Origin: Lysobacter sp.
Lineage (GTDB): Bacteria > Pseudomonadota > Gammaproteobacteria > Xanthomonadales > Xanthomonadaceae
Direction: 5' to 3'
Assembly (NCBI GenBank): GCA_013141175.1
Contig: JABFRN010000001.1
Span: 2,185,444-2,249,443, forward strand
DNA: 64,000 nt
How positions within the stretch are numbered: the stretch's first letter is position 1; every line of letters starts with the position of its first letter. The notes below the pieces were generated by a model. That model saw nothing but the letters and a program-made list of their open reading frames with translations, ran no database searches and was not told the DNA's origin. Positions 36,929 to 45,275 of the stretch are shown here, one piece after another. The position numbers and the translations under genes are program-made.

Positions 36929-38034
36929 TACAGCAGGCATTGCAGCACCGCGTGTCGAAGGCCGGGCGCGGCTTTCTTCTGTTCCAGCACCGCAAGGGCG
37001 CCGTAGACATTCGCACTGCCATCGCGCTTCATGAGTTTTTCGAGCGCGGTGCGGTCGTCGGTCGTCAGCGGCGCTGGCTCGTGCACGTCGAGCAGGCGTC
37101 GTGCGCGTTCCAGGCATGCGCCGAGGCCTTCGTCCGAGTAACTGTCGGGTTTGCGCAGGCCCAATGCGTGCAGGAAGTAGAGGCGGAAGCCCAGTCGGAT
37201 TTCGGCGCTGCTGGCGCCGCCGGCCACGCGCTGGAGCAGACGCGCGCCGGTGTATTGCTCCCATCCCCCCTGTTTGGCGCTGAGCACCTGCCCATCGAGC
37301 GGCACGCGCGTGAACCCGACGCGGCGGCATTGCACGCCAAGCCGTTGCAGCACGCGCATCAATGCCTCGTAGTCGCGTTCGATGCCGGAATCATGGTAGA
37401 GGCAGACACTGTCGTGATGCGGCGCGCGATCGAGCAGATCGCGCAGGATGGCGAGGATGTAGTTGGACAGCCCGTGCTCCGACATCAGCAGGCGCAGAGG
37501 ACGCCCTTCGTCTGTCAGGTCGAGATGGACGCCGCCGCCGAAGCGGCGCTGGTCCAACAGCATGTCGTGCGCGTCGAGCCGTTCAAGTACCGCTTCCTGA
37601 TCGAGGCCGAACGGCGCGGAATGGAACAGCGCATCACCGGCCAGGCCAAGGGTGGCGAACACCTCGCCCCACAGCGCGAGGATCCGGCCCGATGCGGGAT
37701 GGACGTAGCCCTCCGTTTCGATACGGCGGGCATAGGTGGCGATCCGATCGGCGGAAGGCAGTGTGCCGGTGCGGTGACAGTCGATATACAGCGCGCCGAT
37801 GTCGCCTTCGCCCATGGTGCTGAAATCGACACCGCTGTGTTCGCGGTCGAGATAATCCCAGAAGCGGATGGTCTGCAGCGAGATATCCCAGGGACGGCGG
37901 TTGTGCCAGATCGCGCCGGGCGTGAACAGGCCTTCGAAACGCTGCATGAAATCCAGCAGCAATACGCCTTTGAGATGCGACGGGGTGAGCGGCTTGGTGG
38001 GTGTGATGCCGATGGGCGCGTAGAGCGTGCTCAT
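36928..38034 (-). CDS. Class I (arginyl)-tRNA-synthetase-like protein with altered signature motifs
   Basis: A 368-residue protein. Its N-terminus ITPTKPLTPSHLKGVLLLD parallels the ArgRS stretch PTGPLHVGHLRGA, with the HxGH motif changed to TPSH. Further on, GVHLDLTDEGRPLRLLMSEH followed by YHDSGIERDYEALMRVLQRLG resembles the catalytic core of ArgRS, and DGQVLSAKQGGW lies where KMSKS/RKG should be. It lacks the usual N- and C-terminal tRNA-binding domains (true ArgRS has about 560-580 residues). It might activate an amino acid for a small molecule rather than for tRNA. This is my own alignment by eye and needs a profile search. It overlaps the genes on both sides. Confidence 0.5.
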   Translation of the reverse strand: MSTLYAPIGITPTKPLTPSHLKGVLLLDFMQRFEGLFTPGAIWHNRRPWDISLQTIRFWDYLDREHSGVDFSTMGEGDIGALYIDCHRTGTLPSADRIATYARRIETEGYVHPASGRILALWGEVFATLGLAGDALFHSAPFGLDQEAVLERLDAHDMLLDQRRFGGGVHLDLTDEGRPLRLLMSEHGLSNYILAILRDLLDRAPHHDSVCLYHDSGIERDYEALMRVLQRLGVQCRRVGFTRVPLDGQVLSAKQGGWEQYTGARLLQRVAGGASSAEIRLGFRLYFLHALGLRKPDSYSDEGLGACLERARRLLDVHEPAPLTTDDRTALEKLMKRDGSANVYGALAVLEQKKAAPGLRHAVLQCLL

Positions 38035-38603
38035 GCCGCCGGACCATCCTTGGCGAAGTCTTCGCGCAGCCAGGCACGGAGTTGCGCTTGCACCCGCTCC
38101 GGCGCTTCGCTGTTGTCGACGATGCGATGCGCCAGGCGTCGCCCCAACTGCAGTTCGTCCTCGAAGCTGGCGAGACGCGAGCCGATGTCGCCATCGCGTT
38201 CGACGCGCGCGCGCAGGTGGGCCTCCACGCGCGCGCGCGGCGCCTCGACCTGATAGACGATATGCGCAGGAAAATAGTGGGGCAGGCGCTGCAGCAGCAT
38301 CGCGCGCAACATCAGGACGCGAATACTGTTGCCATCGTCCTCCAGCGCTTCCCTCGGCAGGCCGTAACGCGCCTCGAGGCCGAACAGTTGCACGGTCTCC
38401 AGGAAAAACCCCGCCTGCTCGCGCGCCGTGAATTCGTCGTCGTCGATGAAGACATGGTCGGCGTTGGCAGGGTCCTCGTAGTGCCGCGACTTGCGCGTGG
38501 TCCAGGTGGGCACCAGCCGCACCTGGCCTTCCTGGCGCAACGGCGCGAACAGCGTGCTCTTGCCGACGCCGGAGGGGCCGATCACCACCAGGATCTTGGA
38601 CAT
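38031..38603 (-). CDS. P-loop kinase, guanylate-kinase-like
   Basis: A 190-residue protein beginning MSKILVVIGPSGVGKSTLF, a Walker A motif at residues 9-17. The following VPTWTTRKSRHYEDPANADHVF is a guanylate-kinase-type nucleotide-binding segment (compare SYTTRPPRPGE). Unlike the housekeeping Gmk it has a long charged helical end (ERDGDIGSRLASFEDELQ). It overlaps the next gene by four bases and begins 8 bases after the previous stop, so it belongs to the operon. It may phosphorylate a pathway intermediate rather than GMP. Confidence 0.75.
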   Translation of the reverse strand: MSKILVVIGPSGVGKSTLFAPLRQEGQVRLVPTWTTRKSRHYEDPANADHVFIDDDEFTAREQAGFFLETVQLFGLEARYGLPREALEDDGNSIRVLMLRAMLLQRLPHYFPAHIVYQVEAPRARVEAHLRARVERDGDIGSRLASFEDELQLGRRLAHRIVDNSEAPERVQAQLRAWLREDFAKDGPAA

Positions 38604-38611
38604 CGATGGAC

Positions 38612-39244
38612 TCACGCGGGCAGCAGGGGTTGCAGCGCGATGACTGCGACGACGGGCACGAAGAAGTTGTCCACGCCTTTGTGCGAGAAGGCTTCGACCA
38701 GCGTCAGGATCGCGCTGACCGCGACCCCGGTCAGCAGCGCCGCCATCGGCGGCAGGCCTGCGAACACTGCGGTCGGCCACAGGATGGCCAATCCGGACAG
38801 GAAGAACGCCACGCTGCCGACATAGGATTTGGCATGGCCGAACAGCGTGTAGCGACGCTGCCCGTAAGCGCTCCCGATCAGGCTGGCCAACGTGTCGGAG
38901 ATGCACAGGACAAGATAAGCGGCAAGGAAAGCGGGATACGGAACGCCGATCGCTGCGACCGCGACCACCGACAGCGGCAGCATGAGATCGCCGTAGGATG
39001 TCCGCTCCACCGCCATGACGGAGCGCATCAGCACCGTGCGGCGCAACAGTGCGAGTGCGATGACACTGCCCACCGCGATCAGCAGGAGCTGGTGATGATC
39101 GATACCGAACAGCGGGAACGCAGCAATCAGCAGACAGGTGCTGACATGCACGGATTTGCGCGAGACCTCTGCGGAGGCGCCGCAGCGATGCACGATGTCG
39201 CCGAGCAGACAGCAGGCGATGATGCCCAGGACGAAGAGGATCAC
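38612..39244 (-). CDS. Membrane protein related to phytol/dolichol kinases and CDP-diglyceride synthases
   Basis: A 210-residue protein with six or seven hydrophobic helices. It starts at a GTG overlapping the GH3-like gene stop (GTGA). The motifs SRKSVHVSTCLLIA, then CISDTLASLIGSAYGQRRY and GHAKSYVGSVAFFLSG, are typical of phytol/farnesol kinase-like proteins: the first holds the conserved RKxxH, the later ones the D..A...G and K(S/T) patterns of CTP-using lipid kinases. A CTP-dependent polyprenol or diacylglycerol kinase is plausible; the substrate is unknown. Confidence 0.75.
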   Translation of the reverse strand: MILFVLGIIACCLLGDIVHRCGASAEVSRKSVHVSTCLLIAAFPLFGIDHHQLLLIAVGSVIALALLRRTVLMRSVMAVERTSYGDLMLPLSVVAVAAIGVPYPAFLAAYLVLCISDTLASLIGSAYGQRRYTLFGHAKSYVGSVAFFLSGLAILWPTAVFAGLPPMAALLTGVAVSAILTLVEAFSHKGVDNFFVPVVAVIALQPLLPA

Positions 39245-40824
39245 CGCGCCGGACTCACGATGCGGTCCTTGACCTGCGGCGGACGCAGACCCGCAGCGAC
39301 GCGGTCGCACCACTGCCGCGTGAAATGATCGGGCGGCACCTGCCGTACCTCGCCCAGCGGCGTGCCGGCGATCGCCGCGTCCGCAGCATAGGCTTGGCGC
39401 AGCGTCGCCTCGCAGATGACGGCGTCTTGCGTGTCGTCGCAGGCGATCAGCAGGTCGAGTACGCCTCCCGCCGCAGGCACGAACGTGAAGTTGCGCACGC
39501 GCAAGTCGTGCTCGGTGCTGTGACGGCGGATGAAGCGCAGCAGCGCCGACTCGGGCACGGACGCGACCGGCGTGATGCGTCCGGCATAGGCGACGGTGGG
39601 CACTGCGCCCGCGTGACCCGTCACTTCCAGCAGGTCGCCCAGCACGTAGCGGCAGAAGCCTCCGGCTTGCGTTGCCACGACGGCATAGGACGCGCCCTCG
39701 CGCAGTTCGTCGAGCCGCAGCGGCGTCTGCGTCGTGCCGTCCTGCACATCCAGGAACTCGAAGAATGCGGCGTTGTAGGCCATGACGCCGCGCAGGCCGT
39801 CCGGCAGCAGGTGCAGGGCCAGCGGCACTTCCGAGGCGGCCAGCGGCGCCGGCACCACTACAACATCGGTGCCGTAGTCTGCGAGAACCTGCGGCAAATA
39901 GACTCCGGCGATACCTTCGTCCCAGCAGATCAGGCGTTCGACCCGTGGCCACACATCCATCGGCAGCAGGCGTCCGCGCGCGGCGCGGCGCGCAGCGAGC
40001 TGCGCGGCCAGTGCGGGATCGGGCGCCATCACCGGGCGACCCGCGAACGTGCCGGCGGCGACGTCGGCGCACAGGCGCTCGGCATTGGTCTCGATCAGAT
40101 GCGGCACGGCAGCGAGGATGGCGGGATTGATACCGACGAACTGGCGGATGTCATGGCCTGCCGCCATGCGGATGCGGAAGTAAAGGCGCTCGAGGTCGGC
40201 TGCGATGTCCGCCGGCACCGTGGCCCAGGGACCTTGCGTACCCGGCTCCATCAGGGCCTCGCTGCCGAACTCGTTCGCCAGATTCACCTGGCTGAGACCG
40301 ACATGCGGCATGCCACCGGTGAGAACCGAGGTGTCGCGCAGCGGATCCCACTTGAAGTTGATGGTGAGGTCGCGACTGGCCATCAGCCCCGGATGGGCGC
40401 GCATGGTGCCCTCGAGATACGTCATGTAGAAAGGATTGAACGCTTCCGCAAAATAAGCGCGCGGCAGTGGCAGCACCTTGGCCTTGCCGGCGGTGCTGCC
40501 GCTGCTGGAAATGAAACGGAAGACATCGCCGGGGAACAGCACATCGCGCTCGCCGGCGACAATGCGGTCGACATACGGGCGCAGGTCCTCGTAGCGGCGC
40601 AACGGGACCCGACGCCGGAAGTCGGCCAGGTTGTTGATGTGCTCGAAACCATGTTCGCGACCGAAGGCGGTGCCGCGGCCACGCTCGACAAGGCGCGAGA
40701 GCACCTCATCCTGAGTGCGCGTCGCGGTGTCGAGGCCGCCGATGAATTGCGCATAGTGTTGGCCGTGTCCAATGCCCATGACGGATGCTTCCAGCTCGAA
40801 TGGATGAATCTTCCGGACTTTCAT
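39241..40824 (-). CDS. GH3-family acyl-adenylating amide synthetase-like protein
   Basis: A 527-residue protein. ATG 40824 is preferred; GTG 40830 is in frame. Family signs are the N-terminal TAFGREHGFEHINNLADFRR, the ATP loop FISSSGSTAGKAKVLPL near residue 105, MAYNAAFFEFLD in the centre, and YAVVATQAGGFCRYVLGDLLEV. Plant GH3 enzymes adenylate jasmonate, auxin or benzoate and join them to amino acids; bacterial members are little studied. It heads a minus-strand operon of five overlapping or closely spaced genes. The acid and amine used are not deducible. Confidence 0.85.
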   Translation of the reverse strand: MKVRKIHPFELEASVMGIGHGQHYAQFIGGLDTATRTQDEVLSRLVERGRGTAFGREHGFEHINNLADFRRRVPLRRYEDLRPYVDRIVAGERDVLFPGDVFRFISSSGSTAGKAKVLPLPRAYFAEAFNPFYMTYLEGTMRAHPGLMASRDLTINFKWDPLRDTSVLTGGMPHVGLSQVNLANEFGSEALMEPGTQGPWATVPADIAADLERLYFRIRMAAGHDIRQFVGINPAILAAVPHLIETNAERLCADVAAGTFAGRPVMAPDPALAAQLAARRAARGRLLPMDVWPRVERLICWDEGIAGVYLPQVLADYGTDVVVVPAPLAASEVPLALHLLPDGLRGVMAYNAAFFEFLDVQDGTTQTPLRLDELREGASYAVVATQAGGFCRYVLGDLLEVTGHAGAVPTVAYAGRITPVASVPESALLRFIRRHSTEHDLRVRNFTFVPAAGGVLDLLIACDDTQDAVICEATLRQAYAADAAIAGTPLGEVRQVPPDHFTRQWCDRVAAGLRPPQVKDRIVSPAR

Positions 40825-40989
40825 GGGCACCCATCGTTTGCGTGACGCATGGTGCCCGCCGGACTATACAAGCAACACGTCTTCCGTGTGAACCATGCGG
40901 GTTTCGGGTTTCTCCTCGCGCGTCGGCATATCCCGACCCGGCATCAAGGCCGGAAGAGGGCGTGCCTGGCCTGGGCCACGCCGTGCGGC

Positions 40990-41117
40990 ACACTGGAGTT
41001 TTATCCGGCTCGTTGAGCGGATGTCTGAGCGGTATCGGGAACGGGAAAGGGTGATCCGTTTCCCTCGCCTGTTCCCGGGATGCCAACGGCGGCCCTCACT
41101 GGCCGCCGTTCTTGTTT
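40990..41117 (+). ncRNA. Structured region ending in an intrinsic terminator, candidate small RNA or rimK leader
   Basis: The 388-base gap between the divergent GH3-like and rimK-like genes holds no convincing frame. ATCC...GGAT with an inner GCTC/GAGC, then CGGGAAC...GTTCCCG with a nested GGGAAA/TTTCCC, and finally AACGGCGGCC/GGCCGCCGTT (41085-41110) followed by CTTGTTT form successive hairpins. The last looks like a true terminator on the plus strand, about 100 bases before rimK. A terminated RNA or an attenuator would explain it. No strong promoter is seen, and the 5' end is a guess. Confidence 0.35.
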
Positions 41118-41212
41118 GCGAACCTTGTGTGCGGACGTCGCGTTTCGCGCAGGAACTGTCATCATCGTTGCGGCAGGCTTTAGCTGCCGTCCGCACGCGC
41201 CCGGAGCGCCGC

Positions 41213-42118
41213 ATGAAGCTCGCCATTCTGTCCCGCAACAGCAAACTCTATTCGACCCGCCGGCTGGTGGAGGCCGCGCGTGCGCACGGGCACACCGCGC
41301 GGGTGCTCGATCCGCTGCGCTGCTACATGCGCATCGCGTCCGACGGGTTCGACATGCATTACAAAGGTCGCCCGCTGGCCGGTTACCAGGCGGTGCTGCC
41401 GCGGATCGGTGCGTCGATCACCCGGTATGGTTCAGCGGTCCTGCACCAGTTCGAGCTGATGGGCAGCTACACCCCGAACCCCGCCGATGCCATCGCCCGC
41501 GCCCGCGACAAGCTGCGCGCGCACCAGCTGTTGGCGGCGCAGGGCATCGGCATGCCGACCACGGTCTTCGGCGACAACCCGGACGACACCGTCGACCTGC
41601 TGTCGATGCTCGGTGCGCCGCCGCACGTGATCAAGCTCAACGAGAGTTCGCAGGGCGCCGGGGTGATCCTGACCGAGAAGCCGTCGGCGTCGCGCAGCGT
41701 GGTCGAAACCCTGCGCGGGCTCTACGCGAATTTCCTGGTGCAGGAGTTCATCGCCGAAGCCGAAGGCGCCGACCTGCGCTGTTTCGTGGTCGGCGACGAG
41801 GTGGTTGCGTCGATGCGCCGGCAGGCGCCGAAGGGCGACTTCCGCTCCAATCTGCATCGCGGCGGTACCGCTGAGGCGGTGCAGGCGACCGAAGATGAGC
41901 GCGCGGTGGCGATCCGTGCCGCCAAGGTGCTCGGCTTGGGCGTGGCGGGCGTGGACCTGATCCGCGCCCGGCGCGGCCCACTGGTGCTGGAGGTCAATGC
42001 CTCGCCGGGGCTGGAAGGGATCGAGGCGGCCACAGGGGTGGATATTGCCGGAAAAATCATCGATCTTCTGGCAAATGGCGTTCAAATGAGCGCAACACAC
42101 AAAGCCCCGAAACGGTGA
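41213..42118 (+). CDS. rimK: RimK-like ATP-grasp ligase
   Basis: A 301-residue ATP-grasp protein that starts [20 protein letters not shown], as RimK does. Other marks are [20 protein letters not shown], the ATP-grasp segment [17 protein letters not shown], then [21 protein letters not shown] and [18 protein letters not shown]. coli RimK adds glutamates to the C-terminus of ribosomal protein S6 and makes poly-glutamate. The ATG follows a small CGGCAG/CTGCCG hairpin. A ligase next to the GH3 operon may be coincidence; it is divergent from it. Confidence 0.93.
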   Translation: MKLAILSRNSKLYSTRRLVEAARAHGHTARVLDPLRCYMRIASDGFDMHYKGRPLAGYQAVLPRIGASITRYGSAVLHQFELMGSYTPNPADAIARARDKLRAHQLLAAQGIGMPTTVFGDNPDDTVDLLSMLGAPPHVIKLNESSQGAGVILTEKPSASRSVVETLRGLYANFLVQEFIAEAEGADLRCFVVGDEVVASMRRQAPKGDFRSNLHRGGTAEAVQATEDERAVAIRAAKVLGLGVAGVDLIRARRGPLVLEVNASPGLEGIEAATGVDIAGKIIDLLANGVQMSATHKAPKR

Positions 42119-42181
42119 CGGGAGCCCGAAAGGATCCTGTCATCTGTTTTTAACGGCCCTTTAATCGCCCCGGGCGTAGCG

Positions 42182-42298
42182 TGTACTGACCGAATTCTGT
42201 CACCACACCCACCCTCGTCAGGGCGATGCAGAACCGGTAATCGGGGTTACACCCAATTGTTCGGCCCGGGCGGCCCATGCCGTCCGGGCCATTTTTTT
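42182..42298 (+). ncRNA. Candidate small RNA between rimK and the two-component system
   Basis: Three successive structures are visible. First, CCGAATTCTG pairs with CAGAACCGG around a C-rich loop (CACCACACCCACCC). Second, GTAA/TTAC closes a G-rich loop. Third, a long stem from GGCCCGG (42263) to CCGGGCC (42290) ends in seven T. C-rich exposed loops are common in regulatory RNAs of this group. The alternative is a plain rimK terminator. The promoter is not clear, so the 5' end is a guess. Confidence 0.4.
42263..42298 (+). terminator. Intrinsic terminator
   Basis: GGCCCGG pairs with CCGGGCC, extended inward by CGGC/GCCG, and is followed by ATTTTTTT. It serves rimK or the candidate small RNA. 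Confidence 0.85.
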
Positions 42299-42503
42299 CG
42301 ATCGCGAAACGGGCAAGTTGTCCCCAAGCCACCGCCCCCAAGCCGACGATGATGCATCGCGCACGGCGTACCTGTCGCAGGTGCAGTCGCATGAGCGCCG
42401 TGTGCCAGAATTGCAGGCGCGCTGCCCATGGCTCGCGCCGGGGACTTTGGGAACCGAACGCACGCCGACCGGTCACAGCAGCACCTTTGAGGATCCACCG
42501 CCC

Positions 42504-43187
42504 ATGCGCATACTCGTGATCGAAGACAATCAGGACATCGCCGCCAATCTGGGCGATTACCTCGAAGACCGCGGCCATACCGTCGACTTCGCCGCCGATG
42601 GCATCACCGGCCTGCATCTGGCCATCGTCCACGAATTCGATGCGATCGTGCTCGACCTCAACCTGCCCGGCATGGATGGTCTGGAGGTCTGCCGCAAGCT
42701 GCGCGGCGAGGCCCGCAAGCAGACCCCGGTGCTGATGCTCACCGCCCGCGACACTCTCGACAACAAGGTCGCCGGCTTCGAGTCCGGCGCCGACGATTAC
42801 CTGATCAAGCCGTTCGCGCTGCAGGAAGTCGAAGTCCGCCTCAATGCCCTGGCGCGACGCGGCAAGGGCAACCAGACCCGGGTGCTGGAAGTGGGCGATC
42901 TGGAATACAACCTCGACACGCTCGAGGTACGCCGCCAGGGCAAGCTGCTGCAGCTCAATCCGACCGCGCTCAAGATCCTGCAGTCGCTGATGGAAGCGTC
43001 GCCCGCTGTCGTCACCCGGCAGGAGCTGGAAACGCGCGTGTGGGGTGAAGAGCTGCCCGATTCCGACAGCCTGCGCGTGCATATCCACGGCCTGCGCGCG
43101 ATGGTCGACAAACCATTCCCGGTGCCGCTGATCCAGACCCGTCACGGCATCGGTTACCGCATCGCCGTGCCCGATGCCAGCGCCTGA
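42504..43187 (+). CDS. OmpR/PhoB-family response regulator
   Basis: A 227-residue protein. The receiver domain (1-115) begins MRILVIEDNQDIAANL, with the phospho-accepting aspartate in IVLDLNLPGMDGLE and the conserved lysine in YLIKPFALQE. The winged-helix effector domain (about 130-225) ends RTRHGIGYRI. GAGGA lies upstream of ATG 42504. It overlaps the sensor kinase gene by 14 bases. The regulon is unknown. Confidence 0.93.
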   Translation: MRILVIEDNQDIAANLGDYLEDRGHTVDFAADGITGLHLAIVHEFDAIVLDLNLPGMDGLEVCRKLRGEARKQTPVLMLTARDTLDNKVAGFESGADDYLIKPFALQEVEVRLNALARRGKGNQTRVLEVGDLEYNLDTLEVRRQGKLLQLNPTALKILQSLMEASPAVVTRQELETRVWGEELPDSDSLRVHIHGLRAMVDKPFPVPLIQTRHGIGYRIAVPDASA

Positions 43188-44502
43188 GATCGCGCCATCG
43201 CGGCGGCGTAGACCGGCTTACCGTCGGCGGCTGCGCAGCCGCATCATCCTGTCGTTCGTATTGCTGGGGTTCGGGCTGACCACGCTGTTCGCGATCGCGA
43301 CGCAGTGGACGCGCAATCGGGTCGAGAACGCGCTGGTCGAAGACCTGATGAACCGCAACATCGAAGAGGCGGCGAAGCAGTTCAAGAACGATCCGTCCAA
43401 TCCGCAGTTCGCCGTCGATCAGATCCGCGCTTTCGTTTACACGCCGGAAAAATTCGACTCCGTGAGGATCAATCGGCCGGAGTGGTACGCGCTGTCGGAC
43501 GGCATCACCAGCATCACCGGCACCGATGAAACCGGCAATCCGCTCAGTTACAAACTGGCGGTCCGCAAGACGCCCGATGCCTGGTTCTTCCTCGCCTACG
43601 ACATGACCCGCGCCAGTCGCGGCGACGCGCAGTTCAACCGCGCGATCTTCGGCTCGGTCGGGCTGTTCTCGCTGTTCTCGCTGCTGGTCGGCTGGTGGGC
43701 GGCGTCGCGGGTGATGAGCCCGGTGACCGAACTCGCGCAGCGCCTGCGTCGCTCGGGCCGCAGTGCCGAACCGGAAGCGCTGGCGTCGCACTTCGCGGAG
43801 GACGAGGTCGGCGAGCTTGCGAAAGCGCTGGATGATTACGCCGAACGCCTGACCGACGTGGTCAAGCGCGACCGCGAGTTCAACGCCGACGTGAGCCATG
43901 AATTGCGCACGCCGCTGGCGGTGATTCGCGGCGCATCCGAGCTGTTGCTCGCCAAGCCCGACATGGACGACAAGACCCGGGCACGCTTGCAGCGGGTGCA
44001 ACGCGCCGAGCAGCAGTGCACCGATCTGATCAGCGCGCTGCTGCTGCTGTCGCGCAACGAGCGCGGCCACGGCGCCGCCGATGTCGGCCGTCTTGCGGAG
44101 CAACTGCTCGACGCGCACCGCACCCAGCTCGGCGGCAAGCCGCTGACGCTGCGCATGGAAGGCGCGGTCGGCCAGGTGGTCGTCGATGCGCCGGACGCGG
44201 CCGTGACCGTGGCGCTCAGCAACCTGATCGGCAACGCGGTGAAGTACACGCAGCAGGGCGAAGTGGTGGTGCGCCTCGGCGACAACGCCGTCGAAGTGAT
44301 CGACAGCGGTCCTGGTCTCAGCGCCGAAGACGCGGCGCGGCTGTTCGAGCGTGGGTATCGCGGCAGTCATGCCGAACATACCCAAGGCGGCGGGATTGGT
44401 CTTTCGATCGTGCGTCGTCTTTGTGCGCTGTACGGTTGGCGCGTGCGGGTGGTGCCGGGGCAGGAGCGTGGCGTGATTGCGACGTTGACGTTCGGGGTTT
44501 GA
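43174..44502 (+). CDS. Membrane sensor histidine kinase
   Basis: A 442-residue kinase. It has two membrane helices (about residues 24-44 and 160-180) flanking a 115-residue periplasmic sensor domain. A HAMP-like linker, a dimerisation domain with NADVSHELRTPLAVIRG (phospho-accepting His), and an ATPase domain with NLIGNAVKYT, VIDSGPGLS and GGGIGLSIV follow. It overlaps the response regulator gene upstream, so the two form a pair. The stimulus is unknown. It ends about 115 bases before inverted repeat copy B. Confidence 0.93.
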   Translation: MPAPEIAPSRRRRPAYRRRLRSRIILSFVLLGFGLTTLFAIATQWTRNRVENALVEDLMNRNIEEAAKQFKNDPSNPQFAVDQIRAFVYTPEKFDSVRINRPEWYALSDGITSITGTDETGNPLSYKLAVRKTPDAWFFLAYDMTRASRGDAQFNRAIFGSVGLFSLFSLLVGWWAASRVMSPVTELAQRLRRSGRSAEPEALASHFAEDEVGELAKALDDYAERLTDVVKRDREFNADVSHELRTPLAVIRGASELLLAKPDMDDKTRARLQRVQRAEQQCTDLISALLLLSRNERGHGAADVGRLAEQLLDAHRTQLGGKPLTLRMEGAVGQVVVDAPDAAVTVALSNLIGNAVKYTQQGEVVVRLGDNAVEVIDSGPGLSAEDAARLFERGYRGSHAEHTQGGGIGLSIVRRLCALYGWRVRVVPGQERGVIATLTFGV

Positions 44503-44616
44503 TCAGCTGCTTTTTATACCCAGATCCCCGCTTCCGAGAACTGCGGAAACCAGCGTTTCCGAATATCTTCGATATCCGAATTAGGCTCTGTTGTTCTAGG
44601 CGCTTTATAGCGTATC

Positions 44617-45191
44617 GGTAACGCATGGCGCCTTTTTCGCGCTGGTGCGCGAGTGACTTTCTTTTTGAAAAGAAAGTCACCAAAGAAAACACTTCAAGTC
44701 CACTTCTAAACTGCCATCTGAGGCAAAGCCGGGATTTTTCGATGAGACATCCTTGTCTCATCGAAAAACGATGCACATCCTGTGCATCGCCCTCTGGGTC
44801 TACGATCAAGGGATGGTACTCCACGTCTGCAATCTTATCGGGACGATCGCCTCTATCCACATGCGAAAAGTGGCTTAGACATTTTCATTCCTGCTCGCTC
44901 TCAGCGGCTTTCAAACTACCGTGCGATCGCATGCAAGTTGCCAGTATTCCCGAAAACTGTTTCGTCCCCACGACATTAAAACTACCGTGCTGTCGGACTG
45001 AATTGGAGACCCGGAGGGCGGCGCACAGGACGTGCGCCGTTTTTCGATGAGACAAGGATGTCTCATCGAAAAATCCCGGCTTCGCCTCAGATGGCAGTTT
45101 AGAAGTGGACTTGAAGTGTTTTCTTTGGTGACTTTCTTTTCAAAAAGAAAGTCACTCGCGCACCAGCGCGAAAAAGACGCCATGCTTTACC
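44617..45191. repeat. Long inverted repeat element, copy B (arms of about 185 bp, 205-bp centre)
   Basis: The left arm (44617-44801) is mirrored at 45007-45191. The arms match those of copy A at 5203-5844, with the same order of inner dyads (GTGCGCGAGTGACTTTC... in place of GTTAC). The centre has the same length as in copy A (205 against 204) and shares TCTGCAA..TTATCGGGACG near the left edge and GTCGGACT near the right edge, although the middle has diverged. It again lies between convergent genes. No transposase is present, and open frames in it follow the repeat. Confidence 0.85.
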
Positions 45192-45275
45192 CGTGAACTA
45201 ATAATCACCAATATCGGCAGTGCCACGAAACTTCCAGCGAAGATTCAAGAAAGGCCGGTAACAATCAAACAGTGC

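Noticed and set aside
44625-45183. Open frames of 90-141 codons across inverted repeat copy B
   Set aside because: Same reason: they are by-products of the palindrome and read the same repeat from both ends.
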